Below, one piece after another: positions 1-14,248 of a stretch of 64,000 nucleotides of DNA. Each line of letters starts with the position of its first letter. Position 1 is the stretch's first letter. Source of the DNA: Stropharia rugosoannulata (lineage: Eukaryota > Basidiomycota > Agaricomycetes > Agaricales > Strophariaceae); the NCBI GenBank assembly GCA_028532985.1, contig JANCIK010000002.1:2728001-2792000 (forward strand). Reading direction: 5' to 3'. Both the position numbers and the translations under genes were made by a program. The notes beneath the pieces were generated by a model. It saw nothing but the letters and a program-made list of their open reading frames with translations. It ran no database searches and had not been told where the DNA came from.

Positions 1-3000
1 TTCATTGAAGGGAATTGAGCTGGTGTGGTGTGAGGAAGCGGTGAAAGCTGGGAGCTTATGTTATTGTACGTCGACGAAGGAAGGGGTGTAAAAAGCGTTG
101 GGGGAACCCAATTTTGCCAATTGTTTTGTTGATCTACTTCCGATTGATTCTGAGGCATCGACGAAGATTCGGGTATTTCAGCAGATGTTTTAAATCCGCT
201 GTCGGGTGAACTCTGGCAAGAGACACTGGGGGGAGGGAACATAGACAGGTATTCGACGAGGGATGGATGTACCTCGCGCGTTAGGTCAGGTGCAGACACG
301 GATGCTGCCCGCGATTCAGAACTATCGGAAGGGGTCGATACAGTTGTCGAACTTGCAGTCAAGCTCTTTTTCTTGTTTGAGCTGTTGAGCAGTTTGGTGA
401 CCAGAACACGTGTCTGTCCACCGAATAGAGCAAGTTCATCGTCCCCGTAATCAGGCTTGTCCGTCGACAGAAATTTGGCAGCATTGGAATTGCCCGTTCG
501 GAATTGTGAATAGATGTGGAATGCTTTCTCGCGCATTTTGTACAAAATTGCCTATAGAAACAAACATGAGAGTGCATCACAAGCTGGAAGCATTTTTACT
601 CACCAATCCACTCCGAGCTCGTAATGATTGCATCGCACCCTTTTCAAACAAATCACATGCAAGTCCAAGCTCAATGAAAGCGCTGGGGGCCATACTAGAT
701 GATGGGGAACGAGTGACAATGCAACCTACAATAATCTGTCGCCCATGTCAATCAGATATGTGAATATATGCGGTGTCACTAATACTAACAGATGCAGAGA
801 ACACTAAACTTTTGTCAATACAGGTAGTCCATGATTATGTTATATATACTTACAATGTGTCCAGATACCCCACCATCGCCCGCAAAGCTCAGGGAACCGG
901 TCGAAGTGGTTCAAACTCGACTTAATTATTCCAGATGCACATCGATAGGTAGCCAAGAAGGAGGGGGCAAACGGACTTTGCAGAGGATTCATTGGATGAT
1001 CGAGCATTGCATGGGCAAAGAAACTGCGATGCAAGTACAGCAAACCTAATGGAATGCAAAGATCGACAGGGGAAACATTAAGAAATGTTAAATCAAGACT
1101 TACTTATGGAGCGGTACTGCCCAAGGAGAGATTGTTTCATATATACGGATGGAGTAGATTGGTCTTCATCTGGGTTTATGAAGGCATTCAAATGCGGGAA
1201 AAATGTCTTCTCTCGCACTTTCCGATCGAGTTCGAGGATGGTCTGATAATGTGGAGTCTCCGCTGTCAATGTGAGCTCGATAACTGAAGCGAAAACCTCC
1301 TTTGCGAATTCGTACTTCCAGCGATAATCTGACCAAAGACAGTTAGTTTGAACTTATGAAGCGTGAAGCGGATTTATACTTACATCCAACCAGCTTGTTC
1401 CCTTGGTCGTCAACTGTGGCTTCATCATCATCTGGAAACTCAGTGTCTATGTATGAGAGTCTTATTGAAGGTGGCCGGCCAAGGGCAAGACTCTTACAAG
1501 TCAAAATAAGCATCAGTGAACGTAAAGGACCATATAGAAATGACATACATAGAAGAGTTCAGTTGAAAACAGTTCCCAAAACAGCGACCGTCTCCTTTGA
1601 ACTACTTTGGGGCTCATCTTGAACCTTGAACTGTCACGATCTTTGGGTTCATCAGAATTTGGATAGTACAGGTAAAGTGAAAATAAATTTACGAAGTCCC
1701 AACTACAAAAAGTCAGCAAAAGAATAATAGAATGCAGGATTCTGACTCACACTCTGAGCCAGTTTAGCGCCAAGGGAAATAAGCGCCCACTTCAGGATGA
1801 TGTCAATCAGATGAAATGATTAAGCGAGAGGGCTGATCACTTACAGCGCTATCCATGGTATACCTCTTTCCAGCATTACCGTGGTAATTAGCCATCAACA
1901 AGACAGCTTGAACTGTGGCAATCTCAGGGGAATCGAAAACAGAACGTAGTGACAAGCTTCCGCGACCCAGGTGGTAATATAGATCGGCTTCTTGGTTACC
2001 TTCGATTATAACTGTTAAATGTAAACATCAACGTATGGAGATGCATATACTTACAAGGTTCCAGTGTTAGATCCACCAGTGCTCCCAACGCGAATACAAG
2101 GAACATAACTGCTAATTTATGAGCAGATACGTTATGGAAGGAATAACAACCGGTGGTATTTTGTTCTTTCACCACCTTGTATATGGGGGACAGAATCTCA
2201 TCAATTAACTCTTCTCTCTTGATAGGCCGGAAAGCCCAAGTCGCTTGCTCCATATATGTTTCGCAGAGAGTCCAAGCCCTCGGTTCTGGCGGAAGGTGGT
2301 CAAACAAAAATTCAAGCGTCTTGTCGACATTCTCGTCCGACCCAAAAGGAAATCCTGTCGATAGGCGTGCGATCTCCAATGACATAGATGTATTGTAATC
2401 GTCGTCCACGGTAGCTGGTGCTAAAGCAGCACCAGCCTACAGTCAAGTATGAGATGGGCGCCTTGCTGGTAAAAGAGGTGCAGATACGTTACCATGAAGA
2501 GGGTCTAATGATTCAAACTATGGTCAGATTATTTGAGACTAGAAAATGCGTTGTACAAACCTCTGAGCCTGCGGATGGTCCAAAATACTTTCCCTCCCCG
2601 CTATCGCCAATGGTCATTGTGCCAAAAGCGTCAATGACAGGTTCCACCGATTCTTTGCGCGACGGAATGTCCCTCTCAGGTACGTATCCTTTTTCTGGGC
2701 CAAATTTTATAGACAACAGTTCATCGCGCAAAAGCGGGTGGACATCGTTGGAGACTCCAGATTGAAATATAGCGAGAGCGTCCTCCAGTTGCCGGATGCG
2801 CTGACCCATCTCCGCTATCTTGGTGTGTAATTGAGATGTATCTGCAAGCACGAACCTGCTGTATAGCATGAACACTGAACGCTGCGACATTCAAAAGAAG
2901 AAGAAAAACCTTGTGCCTTGCCCGGTAGCCAAGCTTCCATTGGGACAGATAGACGGGCACCCTCGACGGACTGGGTACAATAAGTAAGACTAATTATTAC

Positions 3001-3290
3001 AAACAAATATTATTACTCACCACACGAGCTGCAGGGAAGTTTCTTGTCACATTTGAGCTTGAGTCTGGGTAGTGTAAGCAGGCAGACCAATGTCGGAAAG
3101 AATATTTGACTTGCCTTCGACATTCGGCACAAGAAATCTGCATGGCCGCAGGCTGAGTTCATCCCAGGAAGCATCTACAGACATAGGTGCGTACCTCTCC
3201 ACGTGCTCGTCGTGAATCAACTTCTTCGTCGGAGGTGAGCTTGCGGATCGCTCTCCTGTGCAGAGGCATGTGGGTAGGATCTGCAGGCAT
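1..3290 (-). CDS. Zn(II)2Cys6 fungal transcription factor, 3' end outside window
   Basis: Predicted nuclear DNA-binding regulator; its targets cannot be told from sequence. Splicing of the first exons gives RGEISCAECRRLKLKCDKK followed by LPCSSCVRRGCPSIC, which supplies all six cysteines of a Gal4-type binuclear zinc cluster (about 3141-2940). A probable coiled coil (LHTKIAEMGQRIRQLEDAL, near 2770-2850) follows, as is usual for dimeric members. From about 2400 down to 830 the exons match the fungal-specific regulatory (Fungal_trans) domain, for example DSSRFKMSPKVVQRRRSLFW near 1600 and SLALGRPPSIRLSYID near 1450. There are about ten or more introns. The start at 3290 is the first in-frame ATG; a second lies at 3269. 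The Ser/Pro-rich C-terminal part is still open at base 1, so the gene is truncated by the window edge, not broken. Family assignment is firm; exact introns are not. Confidence 0.85.
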
Positions 3291-3772
3291 GGCGATGAGG
3301 AGGAACAAGGAGAGATTTGTAGAGGAAAAAGACGTTTAGGCTCGTCGGGCCGACCGGATATTCTTTCTGCTGGTAACATCATACTAACCGGCCTCCAGGA
3401 TTGAGAGCCACCGGCACACAAGCAGCCGTCCTCTCTTGTGCTCACTAATGTCTTGATAAGCGTTGCGCCGCTCTCCAAATTCTTTGAATATAATCCCTGA
3501 CGTGCCCTTCTTTTTCGGCGTCCAGGTCCATTCCTAGGCTGTCGGGTACTCATTATATTTCCATTATATCACCAAAAATGGCAATGAGTCACATCATGTG
3601 TGGAATCAATGTGGAATCTATATATAGGATCCCGATCTCCTCGCCGAGACGTTGCCTGTCTTATTTCGGGAAACACCTCTGCGTCCACTGTTGTAACTTG
3701 TGCAGCAGATTTACTTGGTCCTAAGCGCACGCCACACCCGCCTTTACCGAATATTCTCGCATAGCGGCCACG
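3291..3772. promoter_or_regulatory. Divergent intergenic region, transcription factor / DPBB gene
   Basis: 482 bases between two divergent starts; it must hold both promoters. I see no coding potential and no clear named motif. The segment 3291-3560 stays partly open on the minus strand upstream of the zinc-cluster exon, but no better start is seen there. Confidence 0.4.
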
Positions 3773-4635
3773 ATGCGGTATAAAGCATATCTCATGTTTT
3801 CTATTTTATTACATTCCTTACTAGTGTTTGCGGCTTCCACCGCGAAGACGATTTCATTAAACAAGTACACTGTGGCGCATTCTTTGGGCGATAATTATAC
3901 CTTCGACCCAAGGGAAGGATGGCAAGCGGTCAATGTTACAAATCTAGCCTATAAGTATAGACGCGAGCCAAAAGGAGCTCCGCAACCTTCCAAAAAAAAA
4001 TCCGTTTTAAGCGATACACTTGGGGGCGTGGTCAAGAATATCTGGAAAGGTTTGAAAGGCATAGGCAACGCTGAGCGTGTAATCATTACATGGTATATTG
4101 TGCTTCTAAGTTGCTGAATGTTACCTAAACGCCAATTTTATATATAGGTACACAGGCCACGACTTGCTGAATCCCAGCTGTTGGCCCAATGGCAATTGGG
4201 CGCCTACCGTAAGAAATCATAATCAATTGACATGAGTCACCTTGACACCGTGTTAGGACGAATCCTTCGCTGCTGCTTTAACCTCACAGGGCTGGGATAC
4301 ACGTCCAAAGTGTTTCAAGTTTATAGAACGTGAGTAGTGTGATTTTCTGTCTTCTTATCTTACCGTTTGTCAGTTTGCAATACACCGCAAAAATGCGTCT
4401 TTGTTCGTGTCGTAGACTCATGTGCGGGATGTGCACCGGGATCCAAGCATGTCGACTTGACACGGGCTGCATTCGGTCAATTAGCCAATCCTAAGGAGGG
4501 GGTCCTTAATGTACAATTGAGAGAAGCAACCGAGCCAGATTTATGGTAGTATTCCCAGGTCATTGTGACAACATTCAACTAATATTCGAATTCAGGTACG
4601 AAAAGTTATGGGGACCGCAGGTCAAAGGTGTCTAA
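3773..4635 (+). CDS. Secreted double-psi beta-barrel (RlpA/expansin-like) protein
   Basis: Predicted secreted protein with a double-psi beta-barrel domain. Five exons: 3773-4092, 4148-4208, 4257-4329, 4374-4545 and 4596-4635, all with GT-AG introns of 44-55 nt. The first about 22 residues are a clear signal peptide (MRYKAYLMFSILLHSLLVFA). A charged linker follows, then the barrel domain: ITWYTGHDLLNP, a cysteine-containing middle, and the family signature VDSCAGCAPGSKHVDLTRAAF, ending in a strand-rich LNVQLR tail. Known members bind or loosen cell-wall polysaccharide or act as effectors or inhibitors; enzymatic activity is not implied. It is divergent from the zinc-cluster regulator, but no functional link is shown. 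The assignment to the superfamily is good; the exact role is unknown. Confidence 0.8.
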
Positions 4636-4760
4636 ACATAAAGCACTACACTTGTATTTTGTAATGATATCCACGAAGCTAGAATTCTGTAAAATATATT
4701 AATACGTATCAATATCAAACACAGGAATCCAGAATAGTTCACTTAGGTATGCTACAGTAG

Positions 4761-7700
4761 TTATGCCTTGAGATTAATTCTCTTGCGTTTTTTGCTTTCG
4801 GCGATCTTTGCTTTAACTTTTTCCTCATCCATGTCTTCCTCGTAGAACTGGGCAGTGCGTTCAGTATCGTTCTTTTTGCGGATGTACTGAAGAGCAGCCA
4901 GGTTGTAGCCGATAATGCTTTTTTGTTGCTGTAAAGCACTGCGCAAATGCCTTCGCAGAGGTATCAAAGTTGTGCGCATGATACGGTTGGCAACAATTTG
5001 ATGATGATGAGTTTTCAGCAGGAAGAATATGATCCTCGACACAAGTGTGATGTTCCATCCCTATATGACATCAGATACTATGAAGTTAGATGAGATAAAC
5101 GAAAATCTACCTTCTGGGCCCATATATTGAGATAGACCATCAAGGAAACAACTTTTCCAAATGGAAGGACCAAAAGAGCGTCTTGCAATGAGGTATTCGG
5201 TATTTTTTCTACTACCCTCAGAACCCATTCTTCCGGCTCTAAGTCATAAGCGGCCAGTACAGGATTCCTTGCTGGAGGTTGCATTCTCATCGCATCATCT
5301 TCTGGAAGTTGCGCCATCGCCTCGGTGTACTCCCGTAGATTTTCTCGTTCAGTGTCGGCAAGATCAAGAGCTTCCATAATTTTCTCCCCAGCCATCAAGG
5401 TCTCGCTTGTCTGTTTACTGACAGCGGCAACCTCCGCTTCTGTCACGCCGTTAGCTGCTACCCCCTCCACACCACTTCCTATAGGAGCATCGCTGCGGTT
5501 GAGAGAGTCAGCTAATCCACTTTCGTACAGTTTCTCCAGCTCCCTCTCGCGTTCCTCTTCTAAGAATAACTAACAGGGACTGTCAGCATACGGAGATAGC
5601 TATTACAAAAATCTTACTGGTTCGTCAAGTTTCTCCCAGACACGTATTGACTTATCCTGTGAGCCGGTGACGACGAAGTTGCTGTGATGACTGAGAGCTA
5701 AGGCCCAAATTTCGCCGTGATGACCTTCGAGTTTTTGTATCCCTTCAAACTAGAGAGGAATTAGCGTATACCTTACAAATCATAGTAAAAGACTCGCTTT
5801 GTCACCATCCCAGTACTTAAGCATTTTGTCTTTGCCAACAGTCCAGAAATAATGCGAATCCTTTTCAAAAGCGACCTGCATAATACTTTCTTCGTGGGCA
5901 AATATGGATTTATGGCAATCACCGAAATCTAGCCCCCAGATTTTGACATTCTTGTCGGCAGAGCAAGTGACGATCAGTTTTGAATCATAGGAGATATCCA
6001 TGGAGAAAACCGGCAGCTGTAAGATACCGTGTCAACAAGAAAGGGCACACTCGGAAATAACTCTGACCTTGTGTCCGTACAATGACAAGAAGAACTTGAG
6101 ACTATCTTGATAGAAGACCTTGACGGTGAAATCGAGCAGAGCAACAGCTAAGAGACTTCCATTGGGGCTATATCTCACACACAAGACCTCATCTGACATC
6201 TTCAGTGTGCGAACATGTACTAGCGTCAATGTTTTCCCGTTAATAACCTGTAGAAACGATGAATATGATGAACCAAATAAAGTACCGTTCACTTACGCTG
6301 TCATCATTTGGTGACTTATACTCTAATGACCAAAATTTGACATCCTTATCGGAGCTACCAGTGACGAATGCTTTGCCGCCAGACCTGATGTGCATGGAAC
6401 ATACGGCTGCGGTATGCGCCTGAATGGTCTCGACCAAGGTCGACGAAGCGACATCGTATACTAATATCTCTCCTGACTTGGTACCTATGACAATCTAGAC
6501 AACAATTAGTAGTTGCGGATACAGAGGTGCAAAGCTGATAAACCTGACGGTCCCCCGGAAGAAAAGAACTGCATATGGCATAACCACATTCCATTGTTCT
6601 AATGCAATGTGTGGTTTTCATATTCCAAACCTTGAGCGATCCTTGTTGTGTTCAGCGCATGAAAAAGAAAATAATTTGTTGAAGATTACCATTTGACGCA
6701 GATGCCAACATTTGATCATCCGAGCTGAGACATAGCGTGCGTACTTCTGTTCTATGACCTGGGAGGTCGACAGCGTAACTACGAGTGGCATCTGGTTGGT
6801 CATCTTTAGATTTTGACGCTTGGGGTATGTTATAGACTTCGATAGAGTTAGTATTTAGAGCCACAAATAGCTTGACACAGAAGTTAACCAATGAAAGGTT
6901 CAAAGAATAATAATAATAATAATAGGCTCACCTGTGGAATAGTTTTGGAACTGGTTTTGCTGAGCCCAAAGTCGAAAGACCTTATTTTTCCGCTTGCACG
7001 AACAACAAGGTGAGGTGTAAAATAGTCAATTACTGTTACTTCTGGGACCTCTTCCTTCTGTTCACCCTCTAGACTTTTGGTATTTTTTTCTGTTTTCAAT
7101 TTCTGTTCTTTCTTCTCTTTAGCCCGTTTTTGCCGTCTGACGAGCTTCTTCTGTACTTCTTCTTCGCTCCTTATTCGAAATATCTCGACGGACCGATCAT
7201 GTGATTGTACTGCCAAAAACGGCTCAGTAGGATGAAATTGAAGTTGGGAGACCCGGCGTTTCGAAGCAAGAGGCAAATTTGTTAGAGGGTGTATAATTTT
7301 TGCGATCTGTATTCCGTGGATTAATTGACGATGAAAATGAATCAAGATGATTTGAATTTACCTCTCCTGACTCTGTTTCTTTGAGTCCTTCAGCCATCGC
7401 GGAGCAGTCCACTTTCCACACTTTGAGTTCTCCTTCACCACTTCCTGTGAATACCAAGTCTTGTTCCTGGTTGACTGCCATTGACCAGACTTCTGAACGA
7501 TGTGCAACAATAGTTTGTATACAGTGTTGAGTTGACAAATCCCACAGCTTCATGAAGGTGTCCTTAGATGTAGTAAGAAGAGCGCCAGGTGCCGCGGCAG
7601 TCGACGTAGAGGGCTGGTCTTGCGCGACAGATAGAAACTGAATAGCTGTAACCTGGTCCCGGTGTCCCCGGAGACTGAAATGTATAAGCAGAGGGGAATG

Positions 7701-8228
7701 TAATATCAAAACGTACGTACCGGTACAAACCAGCTTCTCCTACAACATCCCACAAGATGATATCTGTGTCCTGAGATCCTGATGCAAGACGAGTACCGCT
7801 CTCATCGAAGGTAAGAACTGTGATAGCTTTCTTGTGGCCATTGAACGTTGCAGAAACTGATCCATTTGCAGCATTCCACAAGCGAATGGAACCATCGGCG
7901 TAGCCAACGGCAAAAGTTCCCGAACGAGGAGCCTGCACAATACAGGTGACCTCTTCTCTGTGGCCTGTTTCATGCCACATCGCTATCTAAAAAATGTGAG
8001 CACAGTCAAATATCTGCTTGCTAAAGCGTTTACCATTTCGCCCTTCTTTACATCCCAGACGAGTACATCCTCCAGAGCCGGCACATACGCCAACTTTCCA
8101 TCGAACACCGAATTCGAAGACGCGCTGCAGACCAAACCGAATGCCTATATATCTAGTGAGCAATGTTTATACGCAGAGAAGCTTTATTCAACCTGAGTAG
8201 GCCCGTGTTTAAGGTAACTTTGCACCAT
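4761..8228 (-). CDS. UTP12: U3 snoRNP / SSU processome WD40 protein Utp12 (Dip2, WDR3)
   Basis: Large WD40-repeat component of the UtpB subcomplex of the small-subunit processome, needed in the nucleolus for 18S rRNA maturation. The product begins [12 protein letters not shown] at 8228 and carries two runs of WD repeats (for example [70 protein letters not shown]). The alpha-helical Utp12 domain at the C-terminus includes [18 protein letters not shown] and [17 protein letters not shown], and the protein ends with a basic [10 protein letters not shown] tail. A Lys/Glu-rich insert near 7080-7160 lies between WD blocks. More than ten short introns; one near 6907-6925 contains a TAA repeat. The next gene but one, IMP4, belongs to the same processome. 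Confident identification. Confidence 0.92.
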
Positions 8229-8387
8229 TGTAGATAGGCAATGAACGGCGCCTTCATTGAGATTTCCTTGAGACTTCCGAAGGGGTTGAAAAGTTTCGTG
8301 ACACACGTGACCGAAATCAGCCGTTCTAAAATTAAATCTTAGTGCGATATCGTATATCAAAGGGCCGCTCCAAGTTGAATCTCCTCA
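8229..8387. promoter_or_regulatory. Short divergent promoter, UTP12 / APE4
   Basis: Only 159 bases separate the two start codons, so the two 5' regions must share it. No named motif was recognised. Confidence 0.4.
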
Positions 8388-10173
8388 ATGACGATGATGC
8401 TCTACCCTGCCAGTCCCGAAGCTGCTATTCGCTTTCTCAAGTTCGTCAATGCGTCTCCGACACCATTTCATGCAGTCCAGAACGCTGCCTTACGTCTCGA
8501 GGAGGCTGGCTTTCAAAAGGTAACCTGTGACCCCTTAATGATGTTAGACCACCATCTGATTACCGTTCTCACATTTGGCATAGATTCAAGAGAAGGACGA
8601 GTGGGAGAACACCACCAAGCCTGGTGGAAAATACTATTATACTAGGTAAATCTATCAGGACTATGTTAAGTTGCTCTCGTATTTAGGATCATGTAGAAAT
8701 CAGTCTGCCTTGGTAGCGTTCACGCTTCCTCAGAAATGGAAGCATGGAGCGGGACTCAGTATAGTGGCCACTCATGTTGATAGTCCCAATCTCAAGGTCA
8801 ACTCGGCTTTCATCTAAGCGTATATCTTCTTATCAAGCGCAGGTTCGACCAATTTCGAAACGCACTAAATCCTCCTACCTTCAAGTTGGTGTTGAAACAT
8901 ATGGAGGTGGAATATGGCATTCGTGGCTTGATCGTGATCTGTCCCTTGCGGGGAGGGTTGTCACCTCCCAGCAGTCAGGGAGTTTCTCATCTAAACTTAT
9001 CAAAATCGATAGACCAATTTTACGCATTCCAACCCTCGCGATACACTGTAAATCATTCCTTTCTTACAGGGCTGTTTCGACTAACTGTGAATCACTTAGT
9101 GGATAGGAACGTTAACGATGCTCTCAAGTTCAATCAAGAAACGGAATTTGTACCGATTCTTGGCCTGATGGAAAAAGAATTCAACGCAGCGACCGCGCAA
9201 ACTGATGAAAAGAATGCCGCGCCGAAACAGCAGGTGGCCTCAAGCGTTCAAGAAAATCATCATCCGGCTCTTCTCTCCCTCATTGCCTTAGAATTGTCTA
9301 TAGCTCCAGAAGAGATCCATGACTTCGAACTGTAAGTTGGTTTACTATTCCCTGCATTCTTTGGCTCATTTTGCAGCTCTTTATATGACACTCAACCGGC
9401 TGTCCTTGGAGGTATCAACAATGAGTTTATCTTTAGCCCTAGAATGGATAATCTTGTTTCTTCGTAGGTGTTTCCTGCTTGAACCCAATAGACGAAGCTT
9501 AGAATTATTAGGTTCTGTGCTGTTGAGGCCATTGCCGAGAGTGTAAAAAATCAAACTTTCCCGTCATTGGAAGGCAACGTTAATTGCATCGCCCTATTTA
9601 ACCACGAAGAAATCGGTAGTGTGTCTAGCTCGGGAGCACAATCTAGCCTCATTCCATCCCTTCTAAACCGTTTGTCACCAACACCTGCTGCCCTTGCGCA
9701 GTCTATTGCTCATTCCTTCCTCATATCTGCGGATATGGGGCACGCATTGCACCCTAACTATACATCGAAACACGAAGAAAATCACAAACCTATGATGAAC
9801 GGTGGTGTTGTGGTGAAGACCAATGCTACACAACGATATGCCAGCGACGCTATTTCAACATTTATTGTCAAACAGCTTGTCCAGCGTAAGGGCGGGAAGG
9901 TACAAGAATTTGAAGCGCGCAATGATATGTGAGAGTTTATGCTTTTTGCAGTTAGGACAAGTACTCATAACCGTTTATAGGCCATGCGGATCCACCGTTG
10001 GTCCCATGCTCTCAAAAATCGGTATCCGTACTGTGGATGTGGGCAATGCGATGTTATCTATGCACTCCATCAGAGAAACAGCTGGTTCGCACGACGTGCA
10101 AAGTGCTATCGACCTATTCAGTGCTTTCTTCGAAGGTTTCAACGAGCTTGACAAAAATCTCACCGTAGATTAA
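8388..10173 (+). CDS. APE4: Aspartyl aminopeptidase, peptidase family M18 (DNPEP/Ape4)
   Basis: Zinc metallo-aminopeptidase that removes N-terminal acidic residues; fungal relatives are cytosolic and can be delivered to the vacuole. The M18 metal-site motifs appear in order across exons: ATHVDSPNLK (His), PRMDNLVSS (Asp), NHEEIGSVSSSG (Glu pair), SADMGHALHPN (Asp) and MHSIRETAG (His). The N-terminus AIRFLKFVNASPTPFHAV is typical of the DNPEP branch and lacks the vacuolar propeptide of Ape1. About eight exons; examples of introns are after NLK (ending at the GTTCGACC exon, 8844) and inside AIH-LDRNVND. Start 8388 is the first in-frame ATG; an ATG two codons later is equally possible. All ligand motifs look intact. 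Confidence 0.9.
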
Positions 10174-10290
10174 ATGATTACAACCATCCTCAATCCAATA
10201 CTGTGAAAAATATAAACAACTTTCATTATACATATGCATTAAGGTATGCTACTTTTGTTACAAAATCAGAGCTCAAATATACAACTTCAT

Positions 10291-11470
10291 CTACCGCCTC
10301 GCCTTCTTGGCAGGCGGTTCACTGAAACGCGACTCTGATAAAACACTGCGTTTCTTCGCCGTCCGAGTGTAATGTGTCAGGACCCATTCTCGTTCGGCTT
10401 CTGTTTGTTCGATAGTTCCTTGTCGGATTTCGTATGCTAGTGAATATTTTCAATCGCATTCGGATTATAGCAAATAGTCTGCTACTTACGTTTCATTTCA
10501 AAACGTGGTCCAACCTCGGCCAATTGCACATCTCTGCCAGTTTTGACGAAGACATGGTGTCTACCGGGGAAGGTTATAGCAAAATGGCATGGGGGATATT
10601 CAAGCCTCACCTAAACGATACGAAGTCATCCTCGTTAGCAAATGTCATCACTCGTTTACTATCTTCCTTTGGGACCGGGAATAAAAATTTGAGTACGTCC
10701 CGGATACGTTCTCCGAGCTTGGAACTGAAGTGATCGAAGATGAGATGTGGGTATTGTTCTGACACTGTCGAGTTCTTATATGTGCTTATGTCATGTCGAA
10801 GGTTAACGTTGTTGAGTGTGAAATAAACCGTCGGTCCGTGAGGAAAATGGGAGACGATTAGGGCGTCGGGAGTTCCACGATGCTCGTGAACTACAATAAG
10901 ATCGGTAACGTCGTTCGCGCGACAGGCTTCGGCCAGCTCTTTAACAACGTAATTGCCCCGGTTTATACGATGGGAGTTAGGGAAAACAAGCCTTAGTTCC
11001 TAAACACGAGCTGAATATACTTTTGAAAAAACACAACATATCATTCGTACCTTAGAGAACTGGAGCAGCTTTGAGCTAGGGTCTCTGGAAGTTGTAATGA
11101 CAATTTTTGGGTCTTGTACCCCAGCACGAGAATATTCGTTATCGATATGTGTCGTTGGGTCTGAATTGCCGTTGTATGAAAACAGAAAAATGAGTACTTG
11201 AACAAAAAGAGGATACCTTCTTGAGCCTCATCGTATGCCAAATCCTTTCCCAAGCCCTTCGCACTCTTCTTTAGCTCAGTGGGCAATGCTCTTCCGCTGG
11301 CTAAGCTCTCCTTTAGTTGTTGTTTACGCTCATATGTCAGGCGTTCTTGGGCTTCCAAGGATTTAGCATAGACATATTGTCTGCGCTCTCGAGCTTGCCG
11401 TCTTAGCTATATAAGTTTGAATGATAATAAGGACGGGTTTCTTTCCGCGGAACGGCGGAGTACATACCAT
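10291..11470 (-). CDS. IMP4: U3 snoRNP protein Imp4 (Brix domain)
   Basis: Brix-domain protein of the U3 snoRNP/SSU processome that assists U3-pre-rRNA pairing in the nucleolus. The spliced N-terminus [19 protein letters not shown] is the hallmark Imp4 start. The Brix core follows: [67 protein letters not shown] and [15 protein letters not shown], with the basic tail AKKARR. The first coding exon is only the start codon ATG (11468-11470); a 61-nt intron (11407-11467) separates it from CTAAGACGG. About four further exons. It is convergent with APE4, with 117 bases between stop codons. Identification is strong; the 3-nt exon rests on splice signals plus the conserved N-terminus. Confidence 0.9.
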
Positions 11471-11857
11471 TGTGATAGCCTGAGGCTAAAAGAGACTGAA
11501 GAGATCAATCGAAAAGGCAGGCGTTACTACGTGACGTCTTAATCACGTCACGCAGTACTTAACACTTGAGCTATTTTTATGCAGAACCAATTAAGAATCA
11601 ATGCAGAACTTGTGCAGAACCGTCTTCTGCAAACCTTTTCAAAAACGTCTTGAAGACGTCAAAACATTCACACCGTAGACGAAGCTTCTTAATTCCCTCA
11701 GCATGTCAAACTCATTGTTATATTTTGAGTTAGAGGCCTACTTGGTGCTTAGTGATAATCAACGTTAAACCACATTTGAACTAGCTATGTTAGATCACTA
11801 TTGAAGACTGTTCATTTGACATTCATCCAATATTCATATTTGACCATAGAGCTGATG
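11471..11857. promoter_or_regulatory. IMP4 upstream region with three CRE-like TGACGTC elements
   Basis: 387 non-coding bases between the IMP4 start and the ATE1 stop. TGACGTC occurs at 11532-11538, CACGTCA at 11544-11550 (together an imperfect inverted repeat) and GACGTCA at 11655-11661. These match the core bound by ATF/CREB-type bZIP factors; function is inferred. The rest is AT-rich with no coding signal. TGCAGAAC is repeated three times near 11580-11622. Confidence 0.45.
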
Positions 11858-13744
<1,887 letters not shown>

Positions 13745-13925
13745 GGGCTGAACAGGGCTGAACACTGTGAGCGCTACTAACAGAAATGCTGAGTTTATGA
13801 CGTGGTGGTTGGTGGTTCATAATGATCTCCGACATAAATAGCTATACTCAGTAGCATCAGGCGTATGGTTGGTGACAACTGAATAACTTCACTAAGTTCT
13901 TTTAGTCGCCAATAGTCACTATATA

Positions 13926-14248
13926 TCAATTTTCTTTGGTTGCCTCCAAATTATATTGTACATTTTTTCGATATTTAGTGGCTAACTCGGCAGCGATTTT
14001 TACAGACGCATTAGCCCGAAGTATTTCCTTTGCACCGTTGAGTCAAGGAAACACTTTCATATCACTTAACAAAGCGAAGAACTTACTTCGAGAGAATGAT
14101 TTAATTCTAAGATCATTTCGGTACATTTAGACTTTGGAACAGTTGGTTTGAGTGGACTGTGAGGGTCATGGGTCGATGTGTCTCTTACGGTGTTCTTGAC
14201 AATTCTTTCCAGTAGAATTGCTTGTCTTTCAGCATGGGGATTTTCCAT
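13926..14248 (-). CDS. DAD4: DASH/Dam1 complex subunit Dad4 (68 aa, three exons)
   Basis: Outer-kinetochore protein of the DASH/Dam1 ring that couples chromosomes to microtubules. Exons 14189-14248, 14087-14131 and 13926-14027 join to a 68-residue protein: MENPHAERQAILLERIVKNT, then SKCTEMILELNHSLE, then EILRANASVKIAAELATKYR and a short tail ending TKEN. The MENPH start, the spacing and the total length (about 70 residues in known Dad4) match the family well. All phases are zero and all introns are GT-AG (57 and 59 nt). It is easy to miss because no exon exceeds 102 bases. It lies 181 bases upstream of ATE1 on the same strand. Confidence 0.88.
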
